Below the pieces are notes generated by a model. The model was not told the DNA's origin, did no database searches, and saw only the letters and a list, made by a program, of their open reading frames with translations. From NCBI GenBank assembly GCA_036362985.1, contig JAYGXS010000001.1:55744350-55808349 (forward strand): a DNA stretch of 64,000 nt, in the 5' to 3' direction. Positions 24,101 to 36,060 of the stretch are shown here, one piece after another. Position numbers and translations under genes: made by a program. The first letter of the stretch is position 1. Each line of letters opens with the position of its first letter. The DNA comes from Ligula intestinalis (lineage: Eukaryota; Platyhelminthes; Cestoda; Diphyllobothriidea; Diphyllobothriidae).

Positions 24101-27100
24101 TGGATCTCATAATTCTAAAGTTTTAAACTGAAGGATACCCTTTTTCTATCATAAAATTAAACGAAGGCGTGGCTTGCTAACAAAAGAATACCAGCAAGAA
24201 AATCTTGAACAGATTTTCAGCAAACTTTATTTTCATCCATAAGGACGTCTTAAATTAATCTAAACTATTCAGTCCTTTTTTACTGAATGCAGATTTTAAA
24301 GACGGTTGAAAATAATCGTACATCGACATCTTGCAATTCATGACGTATCTTGAGTCCGGCTTCCTAATCGTAAACTCAATTTAGACTTTCCGTTAACATT
24401 TTATGAGGCGGATCGACAACCATTTGAATAACCGACATCGTTTCCAACATCTCATTGATCATGCATGTTTTTCAGCGCTTCCCAGCGAGAGCTTAGTACG
24501 CGTTCACGTTAGCCTTATAAAAGGATTTATATGCATAGGCACCAAACTGCAATCGACTACTGTGGAAGCTGGTTTATAGACGGAGGTTGTTGTTTCAGTC
24601 GCCATAGAAACTTTTCAAGTCAAAAGGCGATTTTTCTGAAAAACTGACGTCAAGTATATTAACTTTATTTTATTTTGCCTTTGGCCATCAGGCGCACAAG
24701 ACCGTCTGGCAATTTAATTTTCCGATGCGTGACCGCTAATTAGCGTCACATAAGCTTGCATGCATTTGTGCTCTAAAATGACCCTTGCAAAAGGTTAAAG
24801 AACGGGCGAAGCATAGTTGATTCTATATGTGGAATATAATAGTAAGGTGTTACTAGTGCAGGTCGCATACATTCAGGCTGTGCTTCAAGCACTTAAATTC
24901 CAAAAAAATAGTTGTGCCAAAGGGTACTCTTTCCGTTTTAATTCACTTCTACTCAAAGACTTCTGATCCAAAAACAATAATCATCAACTGTGTATACGGA
25001 GCGATCAAATGTAAATGAAGCAGAAGCGGGCAGCCGTTGACTGCTCAGTACTGATCGCAAGCTGACAGTATGCTTTCTGTATACGAAGAGTCCGATAGAC
25101 AAATTTGAGTTTAATCAAACTAACAGGCGTGACCAGTGCTTAAAATACTCGAAACGTGAACCGCGGCGTAATAGCTTATTGAGTGCATTCACCATAACCT
25201 TGTAAATAAAAAGTACTCCCAGGTATGTAACGTCAAATTGTCTTTCGGTGCCCGAGGAAAACGGTAGAGTTATTTATAACATTTACTCTACTACAGTCTA
25301 CGGTATATACGAAAATTTTCCAATCTATGAAACTAAAAAATCGTGAACTTTTTTAAACACTAGCCTCACCTTGCTTATCCTATTTGCTTCTATCCTGTGC
25401 TCTTTAATCTTAGTTGTCGAGATGTATTTCAGCAAAAACCCGTGTTAACAGTCAAACGTTTAGTTGATTCACAGTTCAGATGAACGTGAAACATAAATTT
25501 GTATTAAATTATATATTTTGGCATGTTTGATTTCTAATAGAAAAGTTTCATACCATCTGAGCTGAAAAAAACATGAATATAGTCAAAATAAAACTAGTTC
25601 CTTAATTTTTGTTTGATACGTTTTTGTTTGTACAGTATTTTCTAGTGTTGATTTGAATTTGCTTGTTTTTGATGGTAGTTAAAGCACGTTGTACTTTTGA
25701 GTCATTCCTATTTTTAATATTTTGAGCAGAATGGAAAATGGGATTCTTAAATTCAGTCATTTATTTATTCGCGGAAGTACGACATAGGCTCTTAATGCGG
25801 TTAGTATTTGTAACCATATCAGACATGCATGGTTCTTAAAACTTATTTTATACCCCCTTCATGGTGCTCTGGAGAAATAGATAGGAATCAGTTACTTTTG
25901 GCGCAGAGAAGATAAAATTTTGTTAGACAGGGTTCAGAAACCCGCGAATATTAGACTGACATTTGTCATGCAAACACCTTTAAAGCAGTTTCAGAATTGT
26001 GATTTTCGAAAATGAGGTAGAATCCAATTCTAAGCGGGATATTTTTGCGAATGATCGGTTTACTCTTTAAAAACTGTAAGATACTGCTTTCCTGAGACTT
26101 TGTGGAAAAATTCTAAACATATTTTCAATAGAAAAGTCCCATAATTTCCACCGCATGCCCCACACTGGGGTGCGCGCAGCATCTACGACACGCGCTCCCC
26201 AGTATTCACCCGGGTTCACTGTTACAACAGACTCAAGAAGACCAAAGGCAGGATCAGGCACAGGTGGCTGATGCGGCGCGAGTCTACACCTGGGCGTGCC
26301 TGTACACCCCCAATTTGTGGCACCCCCAATAACGCATGGCATGGCATGGTCTGATCCGGTCCCCGTCCTCGTCCAGCGTATCTACCACGCATCCAATTTT
26401 AAGGACAAATATGGCCACTCAAAACGCAACATATACTGTTACCATAGTGATGTCTTTTCGAATTTGATTGTCCCATCTGGCTGCGTAAATGCTCGTCGAA
26501 AACAACACATAAGCCAATGTACAACGAAGGACAAAATTCATGCAGCATGAACCGTTATCTCAAAGATGGATTTGATTGAAAATAACTTCATAAGACAGAT
26601 GGTATTATTGCTTAGTATGCCAATTAATCCATACAAGGTAAGGTAATAGTGAGTCCATTAGTTTTGTTAGTGACTGAAGGCGTTTATGCAGGATTACGTT
26701 TAAAGCAGTTAAAAGTTCCTACTGAAGGAATTATTTCTCTTTGAAGGAGATCCTAGGATTAAGATCAAAATATTCATGGTTTTGTTGTATAACATCATTT
26801 GCATACACTTCCCCAAGAGGCTTAAAAGGCTGCTTATTGTATCGGTTTCACAGTTAAGAATTTCTTCCTTTTAAGTTTTTTTCTTGGCTGGAGAATTCCT
26901 TCTACAAACTGTGTACAGAGGCTGACGTGCTTTCGTTGCATAAGAAAATTTAACATTCAAATATGCTTGAGCAGCGGAAGTTTGGTGTAGTGTATCCAGC
27001 GAGATTCTGAAGGTGAACCTAACTTACAACTGGCCAGGTTTGTCTACTTGCAATGTTGTGGGTGTGTCCAGGCACGAAATTTAATACGAATGCGCACAGA

Positions 27101-29830
27101 AGTAAGTATAAGAAGCACTGCAGCTAAGATTTATCATCTCTAGAAACTAACGGTTTTTCGTAACAAATCTCTGTGAACCGAGTTTCGTTTGGAGTTGATG
27201 TTTTCCACCGTTTTTTTTGCAAAAATACTTATTTTTAGTTCTTTTCCCGAATAAGAAGTTTGATTTGTCATCTAACTTGGTTTTCGGCAACCCCCGCCTC
27301 ACATCTCCAGTTTGCTGCATTTGTTGTTCTATAGACACCGGAGACAATGTCGGAAGGTCAAATCGCCAACTTTACAGAAATCTTTGCCTTGTGAGAGGCA
27401 ATTTCGATAGGGAAAAGCTTGAAGACCCCACAAAAGAGCTGAATAACGAATGCTGTCGCATTGAGTTGGAGGAGGGAGAATAAATGTGTGCCATTCGAAT
27501 TTATATTCCCAAAAAGAACAAAGCACTGCCTTTTCGGTTGCCGTGGCGGCTTTCCGACAACAACCGAACCTTACTCTTGAGGGTTTCCTGCATATGAAAC
27601 ATTAATCGACCTGTCAGCAGCGTGTACGTGTGCGTATGTTCAATGTCCGACTGTGCTCGAATTTTCGGACCACTCCTCATCTATCTTGCTCGGCTCTTGA
27701 CTCCTCGGGCATTCGCGCCTTCACGCTCATTTTTTATTGATGCATTAAGCCCTACTTGTGACAGCGTTCACACAGCTGCTAACAATGGAAGCATCAGCCA
27801 CAGCGGCAGCACTCCTGCTCGTTTACATACTGCTTAAGAATATCCTTTTGTTTTGTTGGCATTTTCTTTTTAGTAGACCTCAGATCTCCTAATCGCATGC
27901 TGATGCGGTTTTCCTGCATCAGCTTCCCCAGAGGAAGTTTTTGTTCAGAGGTCTCCGTCACCTTTAAAGCCTCGCTTTTAAAGAGCAGGCGTAAGAATAA
28001 CATCGAAAATGTGGATATCTCATTCTGTTTTTTTTTCATGTTATTCACTCGCCAGTTTCCTCATAAGTCATTAAGAAAAAAAACTGAAGGATGTCTAAAT
28101 CAGCATCGGAATAACTGACACCAGAGGTACAAGTTCAGGATATTTGGAAGGCTATGCAAACAATGTGGGATGAGTCGAAAAATATGTAGTCCAAGACAGG
28201 AAGTGGCGTGTTAGCAGTGTGCCTGCACCTACCTGATGTGAAACAAGCATTTTCGTTTAAAAAAAACGAGTGCCATGCGTTAGCATGCCCAACAGGACTT
28301 TTCCACAGAACCGCCTGAAAAATTGAGACTGAAAATTCTAGTCTGCATTGCGCCGCCGGATGTCAGTTTATGTATAAGGGCATAGATTCTTGGGGTGGAA
28401 GCAGACACACAAAGACCAGGAAAATTAAAATTGCTGTAGATTGAGAGACGGAAGTTGATATTCGGTGGCAGCCCTCGGTCAAAGTGTGTCCACAGAAATT
28501 TCCACCGTTGGATTGCATAAATGACTGTTTAGAAGGCCTTCATTGATGAATGCCAGGACTTCTCGAATTTGTACTTTTGATAGCCAGTAAATTCTGTCCA
28601 AAGATTCGGCTATTTATTGAAGGCTTCATAATTTTGTTCCGGCCTATTTAAGGGAAGCACAGTTTCATATACAGCTAACCAAGGCATGCCCAACCGTATT
28701 TGCACCCAATATAATGCAACCTTTACAGGCAATCAACAGTTACAAACACCGAGATCTCTTCCTACGTAAACTTAAAAGAGTCAGTTGAATCAAGGAATAA
28801 ACTGATTTTGCAGTCACTTGTATCCACACTGCAGAAACCATCGTTTTACAGGTTTTTAGATAAATATAGGGATTTCCCAATGCTACAAGCCCCAGTAAAT
28901 GCTAAACTCATTTCTGAGATGACCGATACTTTTGAAAGGGAAACCTTAAGATAGAATGTGACATTTCCGGCCCTCAAGCCTCGTTTAATTCTCTTGCTTA
29001 AGAGCGTGGTGGCTTCGGAAATCCAATGTAAAATAGGTACTATAGTTAAATCAAGCGAGTTAAAGGAACAGAGCACTGACCGATGTGCTGACTATATAGG
29101 ATTTGGGTTGAAACAATAACTGTTTAACTCGCGTAATGAAAATGGCTGACGGCATGGTGGTGATTTTAACGAAAAAATCTCTAAACACGGACAATCCATT
29201 AGCCACCTTGTTTGCAAATTGCTCCTCCTGAAATATCTGTAGATTTGTTGATGAAATACTAATGAATTTTTACCACACTTATTCTGACTTGACAACAATT
29301 AGACGCTGCTCCCTTAAGAAGAGGCCGTAGAAGCGGCAACTGCTGAAAGGGAAATCTCCCCAACAAAAATAAGGGCATACGGAATCAGCATTTTTGCGTT
29401 TTCAGCTAATACCAACGGCCTGTGACGTCACGGTAGCTTGGTGATGAGGACTTACCATTAGATGAAGTTCTTTGTAAATCCTGCCTTAATAATAGGTTTC
29501 ACTGGCCAAAGCGCTGATGGAGGCAACTTCGAATAAGCCATTAGAGGATTTGCCCATACTAAACATGTCAACAAGATTGCATTAGAATAGAGACATGAAG
29601 CTTCGTATCAAATACAACGATACTATCCCAACCATGGACGATAAGGGTTTGAACTGGGTTCCTGGCTTTGCATAAATAATTCCTTTAAATTAAAACCACA
29701 GAAGGGCAGAATTGCTTATATGTCCTTCTCCAACAGGAAAATGGATGAGGAACGTCGCCGCCTTAACACAAGAAAGGTAAATACTCCCGTGTCCTAGCGC
29801 TAGCGATACCCTAACTTCAACATCAACCAA
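21200..29830. other. Long stretch without recognised genes
   Basis: Mostly AT-rich. A C-run lies at 21,755-21,766. A GC-rich patch at 22,250-22,860 has several overlapping proline-rich frames without known similarity. At 27,347-27,391 a short frame after a good splice acceptor (AG at 27,333-27,334) reads MSEGQIANFTEIFAL and then stops; it resembles the first helix of calmodulin-like proteins but is too short to call a gene. Nothing else was supported. Confidence 0.35.
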
Positions 29831-29835
29831 AACAC

Positions 29836-30120
29836 TGAGAAGAAAAAGACTCAATCACTGGAGCAATATGATTATTCGCCTGACGTTTCGACATCCATCG
29901 TGGTTTCATCATCAGAGACATGAGTAGCAGAAGCAGGTAAATAATGCACAGAAGTTTGCAGTATTTATAGGATACATTCAATACTGCAAACACACAGTGA
30001 CAATTAACGTTAATTGCCTTCGTGCGCGTGGATTGCTTGTTGGACCGCACGCGGGCTCTGACCTGTTGAACTTTCATCACGGGCGATGGGCTCGGGCAGG
30101 ATGATTGCTCGGCCGTCTGG
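29836..30120 (-). repeat. Penelope-like terminal repeat, left arm
   Basis: This is the reverse complement of 30,999-31,283 over about 285 bases with scattered differences. It includes the hammerhead at 29,878-29,922. It lies just downstream of the coding remnant on the minus strand, as expected for the 3' terminal repeat of a Penelope-like element. Confidence 0.8.
29878..29922 (-). ncRNA. Penelope-type hammerhead ribozyme
   Basis: On the minus strand CUGAUGA is the complement of 29,909-29,915. Stem II pairs GAAACCA with UGGAU(G)UC around a CGA loop, with one mismatch and the same bulged G as the other copies. GAAAC is the complement of 29,885-29,889, and the GUC triplet follows. The bulge is at the same place in all three Penelope-type copies. 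Confidence 0.6.
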
Positions 30121-31014
30121 CTCTCTGGTGTTGGCGTACGATGAGGTGGTGGACTACCCGTTCCTCAAGTGACGACTTGCTTTGACCGAATTTAAGCTTA
30201 GTATTGAGTATGGATTGGGCAAATCGTTGCACTTGTTTATGGATTGGGGGACCGTGCATCATGACTCAAGTAGTTCTCGGCTCACCCGATTGGCACCTCT
30301 TGCAAAAATTTCGGCCTCAACAACTTTGAATGTGTGGCCGGGTCTCGCCGAATGAGCCGCACCTTGAAAATTACCATCATTCCGCCGCACTGCTGCAGCG
30401 TGTTCGGCAATTCGCGTCTTGAGAAGTCTGCCAGTTTCTCCAACATAATTGCTTTGACCGCAACTTCACCAGATCCTTTTGACGACCCCATGTGTTTCTT
30501 GTCGTGGCAGTGGGCCTTTTGGCTTCATTATCTGACACCTTATGGTTGCCTCCCGCCTGTGTTTGACTCCAACTCCAAGTGGTGCGAGAAGGTGGCCAAC
30601 GGCTTCCGATACGTTTTTGATGTACGGGATCGAACGCAAAATCTTGGGGTCGGTGTGCTTTTGTTGGCCAGCTCGTTTGCACAAGCACCAGTTAACGAAG
30701 TTGTGCGGGTAGCCATTCTCTCTGAACACCCGTCGAAGGTATTCTATCTTGGCAACTTTATCTTCTTCTTCGCTGCAGTGCGTTTCAACACGCCGATCGA
30801 GCGTCTTTACGCAACTGCGTTTGTGGCTGATTGGGTAGTTGCTGCTGCAATTCAGTATTTGCATCGTGTTTGTCACTTTCCTGAATAAGTAAGTCGTTAG
30901 ACCACCACAATCTTTGCGACAGACGAGGACATCAAGAAAGGCCAGCGCGCCCGAAATTTCAGTCTGTGGTGTCGGAAAACCAGCGATGGAGTCCTTCGCC
31001 AGACGGCCGAGCAA
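30110..31014 (-). pseudogene. Penelope-like RT C-terminus plus GIY-YIG endonuclease
   Basis: Read on the minus strand, the upstream part has LAFLDVLVCRKDCGG, SSNYPISHKRSCVKTLDRR and ENGYPHNFVNWCL, the conserved end of the Penelope RT region (FLDVLV, N.P..HK...V.TL, NGYP..F). A frameshifted GIY-YIG region follows (about 30,475-30,110; CWRNW..SQDANCRTRCS reads in another frame as YVGETG..L..R..EH). The N-terminal half and the RT catalytic motifs are missing, so this is a 5'-truncated copy. Its 5' boundary is an inverted copy of its own terminal repeat. Confidence 0.8.
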
Positions 31015-31283
31015 TCATCACGCCCGAGCCCACCACCCGTGATGAAAGTTCAACAGGTCAGAGCCCGCGTGCGGTCCAACAAGCGATCCACGCGCAAGAA
31101 GGCAATTAACGTTAATTGTCGCTGTATGTTTGCAGTAACGACTGTATCCTATAAATATTGCAAGCTTCTGTGCATGATTTACCTGCTTCTGCTACTCATG
31201 TCTCTGATGATGAATCCATGATGGATGTCGAAACGTCAGGTGAATAAACATATTGTCCCAGCGATTGAGTCTTCTTCTTCTCA
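30999..31283 (+). repeat. Penelope-like terminal repeat, right arm (inverted)
   Basis: This arm matches the terminal repeat at 29,836-30,120 in opposite orientation and joins the truncated coding region head-on. Inverted terminal repeats are a known Penelope arrangement. It carries a hammerhead at 31,198-31,242 and ends in TC-rich sequence. Confidence 0.8.
31198..31242 (+). ncRNA. Penelope-type hammerhead ribozyme
   Basis: CUGAUGA is at 31,204-31,210. Stem II pairs GAAUCCA (31,212-31,218) with UGGAU(G)UC (31,222-31,229) around UGA; seven pairs and one bulged G. GAAAC is at 31,230-31,234 and GUC at 31,235-31,237. Stem I (CAUGUCU with AGGUG) is formed with wobble pairs. This is the most complete of the three Penelope-type copies. 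Confidence 0.65.
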
Positions 31284-31289
31284 ATCGCT

Positions 31290-32365
31290 TCCTGGGACAC
31301 GCATTTTAGCTTGTATTGGCAACCACAACACTACTAATAAGCCTAAGTATTATTGGCCTGAAATTAAGCGTAAAGTCACGGATATTACGCATGTTCCCTT
31401 TTTCTGTGTTCTATAAGAGGTCATATGAGCAACCCCTACCCTACAGCGAAGAACAGTAAAAAGGTATGCTCATCATCTCTGACGTCTAAAAGGAAGTTGG
31501 TTTATTCGCTCAGATAGCCCACCCATGTCAAATTCGTCCAGCCCAAATTTGATTTTCGAACCTGACTTCTGAGATTTGTTATTTTGCAAATAAACGAACA
31601 AAACTATTAGCCCTAACACTGCCCATTTCCTCATTCGTAACGAAAATTTGGCCACTCTAATTGAGGTTTCCAACTATTTACTGCTCATCTGTACTAAGAC
31701 GTTCCAGTTTGGTCAGGAATTTAAAAAAAATCTGGATTATGAAGAGAACAATTTGCTTTCCTTTATTGTATTCTACTACGGTAATATTCTCTCCAAATGT
31801 CACAAAATAGACCACGTTATTTGACCGTCTTTAAATAAAGTACCACTGCATATGCACCGCCAGTCATACATCCGTGAGTATAGTTTAGTGTCCACAAATA
31901 TGAACTCATACTCCCTAAAAAAAGTTTAGGTAAAATCCATTTTCTATCCATTTTGCAGGATCATCATTGAAAATATAAAAGAAATGCTGGTTAAACAGAC
32001 ACGGGCATTAGTAACCACCTGAAAAACCCCCAAACCGCTTTCTTTCAAGGGAATATTTGAAGGATTTGTAATTTTTTAAATGAAATTTGCTTTCTCTAAT
32101 GGTCGGAATTTCGCAGGTGCTTAGGTCTGTTCAAAAAATTGTGTTTTCCGCAGCAGCTGTTTTCTGAATTTAAGTTGCTCAACTGGGCGTAAATGCAACC
32201 GACCGAAACATGGAACTTCCTAGTGTTTTAACATATTTTCGAAAATATAGTTGAAAGCGTATGTTGAGGCTTCATGAGTTCCACCTAACATCGCGCATAT
32301 TTAAAAGTTGGCATTTAGACATTCCATGGACTCCTTATTTTTTAGGTCCTGTCCACGCACCCGAC
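31290..32365. other. No gene recognised
   Basis: AT-rich sequence without recognisable coding or RNA features. Confidence 0.35.
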
Positions 32366-32369
32366 AACA

Positions 32370-32525
32370 AAGGTTAGAACTGTTGAATCAATAAGATGCT
32401 AACCTCAACAGTCCCCACCAAGGTGGCGAGTTCGAGCCTCGTGTTGTGCACCGCTTCGAGTTGGGTATAACTGGCTGACGATGGCTAATAAGCCAGAACT
32501 GACCACTTCAGTCTCCGTTATCTTC
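32370..32525 (+). repeat. SINE-like repeat: tRNA-like head plus hammerhead-like tail
   Basis: A T-arm GCGAG-UUCGAGC-CUCGU lies at about 32,428-32,446 and matches the pol III B box; an upstream A-box-like stretch is weaker. About 40 bases later CUGACGA (32,475-32,481) is followed by stem II UGGCU-AAUA-AGCCA, GAAC at 32,496-32,499, a strong stem III (CUGA/UCAG) and GUC at 32,511-32,513. GAAC looks like GAAAC with one A deleted, which would inactivate an otherwise complete ribozyme. Stem II is the same hairpin as in the 3.2-4.0 kb array. Confidence 0.6.
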
Positions 32526-32829
32526 GCCGTTAATACTATCTTCCTAGCCCCTTTTTCGCTAATAGATGATATATTGTTGCAGCGAGCTTTACTCGCGCCA
32601 CGAACGAGGATTTCGGTTTTGTCACCGATAAAGGAGAAGAGGAAGACTAAAAGAAAGAGAATGGGCGAGAGAAAGACGAGAATGAGAATGAAGACGACGA
32701 GGCGATGAGGGAAATGTAGACGAACCCGACGAAGTGAAGGTTCATTTCGATAGGAACGATCTTAGTAAAACGACTCCGGTCACTGCACATGTGAGGGTAG
32801 AAGCAACCTTTACTCATTGAACTGCGCTG

Positions 32830-33420
32830 CTTCATCCCATGGCTCTTGATCGGGTCACAGTCCCAATCCATTACTCGTTGACAAGCCGCGCAACAAATCT
32901 AGCTCGCCATCCCCAACACCTCATCACTATCACTACCACCCCTCCCCCACTATCCCGGTTCCCAACCGCCACTACAGATGTCCAAGGTAGCGGTGACGGC
33001 GGTCTGCGACTGCCTCGTACGCACGCCCACGTGTGGTTTGTGTGCGTGTGGTGGTCGCGATCGCACATACACGTGTGAGCGCGCAGCATGTTTCATTGAG
33101 GTGTGATGCGCAGTTGCTGCGTCGGGCACCAGCGTAGCATGCACACAAACATGCACCTGACGTGGATGCCATGTGTCGGCGCCAAGCTGTCTGCCGCTAA
33201 TGCCGACATGCGTGTGCTTACGCTCGAGGTGTGGGAGGCTGGCCTCGAGAGGCCCCACGCTGTTGGTGGTATCGCAGCGAGCGCCGTTTCCTTGTTTTTG
33301 AGAGCGAGCGGGGTCCGGAGGTGGCGGTTAGACAGGAGTGAACCGTCTTTCCACGCACGCACACACACACAACTGCAACCTTGGAGATGACTCAATCGCT
33401 CCTGACGTTGCAGTCGTGCT
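32830..33420. other. GC-rich segment, probably repeat-derived
   Basis: This block is much richer in G+C than its flanks, has runs of CACAC type near 33,355, and has overlapping open frames on both strands. None could be assigned to a family. It may be the 5' part of a repeat or a CpG-rich regulatory segment; the sequence alone does not decide. Confidence 0.3.
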
Positions 33421-33429
33421 ATAGAAAAA

Positions 33430-35990
33430 ATCTTGTCAAAGTGAAGACGAACTCATGCACGCGCGCTCTTCTTAACCTTGAGGAGTCGAGGGCACGTTTG
33501 TTTGAGTTTGGAGTTGGTGCGCAAAGACGCCACAAGACTTTACTCATGCGTGCAGAGTAAACTAGGAGCGCGTAAAATGGCCGGTCTCGAGAATGGAATA
33601 CTTTCACATTAGACGTCAGTAAGTGAAACTCGGGTAGCGATGTACGTGACAGTGCGGCATTATTTAAATCATGAGCCAGATATAGATGCGCACTGGAGAG
33701 GTATCTATAAAGCTAGTGTGCATATGATTTGAAAACTATTGTCGAGAGAGTATTCTTTTGAGAAATAAGGCTAGGAGGCCGGTCTCTGTTAGTGTCTAAC
33801 TTAATCACTTGTTTCCTTCTGTTTGTTATCTCGAACTTTGTCTTTATGAGCTATCCAGGTCCATAGGGCCCTAAAAGTTGGTTTGCGAGCTGAAGTCGAG
33901 GTCCGGATGCAACCCCCTAGATACACTTCTCGTGGAATGTACCAGCTTGGCTATAAAAGCAAATAATGCTTTTGTACACAGTTATCAAGAAATTTCATGA
34001 TGGACGTTTCCCCTACCACTTTCCGTTCTATATCCTCAGTGCTGATTTCGAATAATTCGTCTACACCCAACACGCTTCCGTGACATAACTAGGGCAGAAC
34101 ATGGGTGTAGTGATTGTTTTGACGTTAAACCCTCTCATCAGCTACATTTTAGTTTAAAAATTTAGATGCAAACCAGAAGCCAATAATTGGACTCTATAAA
34201 ACCCATACACCAGCCTAACCCTTGCAGCTGCATAATGTAGTAGGGCAAAAATAGGCAAAGCGCGACCAGAGGAGGATGAAACTGCTACCATTATACCATA
34301 AAAAGTGTCTTCGAACTGTAATTCATCCATCTGCTTCTGGTTCTTAACCGTTAATGAGGTATAAATTAATATCATTTGTTTCTCAAAAACTGTGTCTGCT
34401 GTAAACGGCAAAAAACGGGTCTGACGCGTATTTGCCTTGTAATTTACGTGGGTCATTTAGTTACCACTATCTTGATTGGTTCTATACCACAGGGCATAAT
34501 TTATGCCATTCCGTCCCGCCGACTTCCTACCTTCCATTTGGATGTACCTTTCTTCCCTGAAAAGGCAGACCACAAGAGCTTTTACTGTCTAAGCCTGATT
34601 AATTGGCCATCCAACAGGATAAGCTCCAATTTTTCTAAGTTTCCAATGCTCTTAAATTACACTGGGGGCCAGGAAGGATGCAGCAATTAGCGCCCAGCAC
34701 TGATTCCACTCCCTGTTCTATCCTCCTCTAAGTCCATGTACCCACCTAATCACCCATACGCGTATGCATTAACATCAAATCGTAAGAGCCAGTGTGTATG
34801 CTTAAATGCAGAGCTGTGCTCGCACTTACACGCGTGCACATGACATCTCTTTAAGTGGCCAAGAAGGGCTGTGTTAATCGTTCCTTTGCGGGCTTCAATG
34901 GCAACTGTCAGACGCTCGCGCTTGTAGAAATGGAATGGGACAAGGTAGGTTGTCACCCCTAGCGTCCGAAAGTGGGCATTTTCTTTCCAGGCGGTGCCTT
35001 TAGCTGTGCGGATTAATAAAGCAGTCTTCTAAGTGTGATGTGCTTTCAACGAGTCCATACGTGGGTCAGCGGGCATGGCGTCTGCGGCATCAAGAGAGGG
35101 CAGAGCGCATTTGTAAAATCGCATTTTCTGGTGAAGTGATGAATATCTATAAATTTGATAGTGCCTAAGATGGGTTAACTTTCCATGAGGCAGAGACCTG
35201 CTGCGGTTGGGTAATGAATGTGATTTGGCCGCGAAAATGCTGACGAAGGACAGCATTCGAGAAGGTCTCATTTTAAGGTTACACGATTGAAAGTAGTTAT
35301 ACTGAAGGTAGGAAGTGTCTTTCACTAGTTCTGTACGCACCATATGAACTACATAGTGAAAGCGAGTTAACGTGTTATGAATTGGTCAGCCGTAATGAAA
35401 GGGAGCCCTTTTCTCGCGCAGAAAGTTCTGTTGTTATTTTCTTGACGTGAACATTTTAAAATAATAATTGGAACTTCCCATGATCAAATCAATAACCAGG
35501 TCTATTTAACTACACACGCCTTTAAATAAAAAGAATAAAATTAAGATGACAAGATGCGCGTTCTCAAGGCGTTGTGCAAAAGTCATGCATGCTTTCGTCT
35601 TCATACTTATGGCCTGTTTTATCGGTATCACTTTTCCCCAATAAATTGAAGTATTAATAACAAAAAGTTATCCTCTTAACCATACCGGCAACGTTTCTAC
35701 ATAAACTAATAATCTTCAAGATACCCCCCAAAACAACCGAGCATGTTTTGTTAAGAACTTCGTAGGTAGGGGAGAATGTGGTTTCGTTTAGGTTATTTAG
35801 AGCGGACATGTCTGTAAGATCACACAAAAGAGGAAAAATCTGGGTGCTCGAACTAAGTTTTTAGAATACAATACTATATCTGGCAGTAATAATCAGCATT
35901 TGCATATGTGTAGCGATAATTAAACTCCTCTGCCTAAAACTGCATTTAATGAATAGTTCTTTTTGGAATTTAGAATTTGCTGAATTAATT
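33430..35990. other. No gene recognised
   Basis: Short frames only, no recognisable similarity and no structured repeat noticed. Confidence 0.35.
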
Positions 35991-36060
35991 TTTAGAAAGG
36001 GTAAGACTTCAAAAGCTCAGTTGGCTGGAGCGTTAGCTGTACTCAAACCTTCTCTTATTG

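Noticed and set aside
30334..30888. 184-codon plus-strand frame
   Set aside because: It is the shadow of the Penelope-like RT/endonuclease remnant on the minus strand, which has the recognisable motifs.
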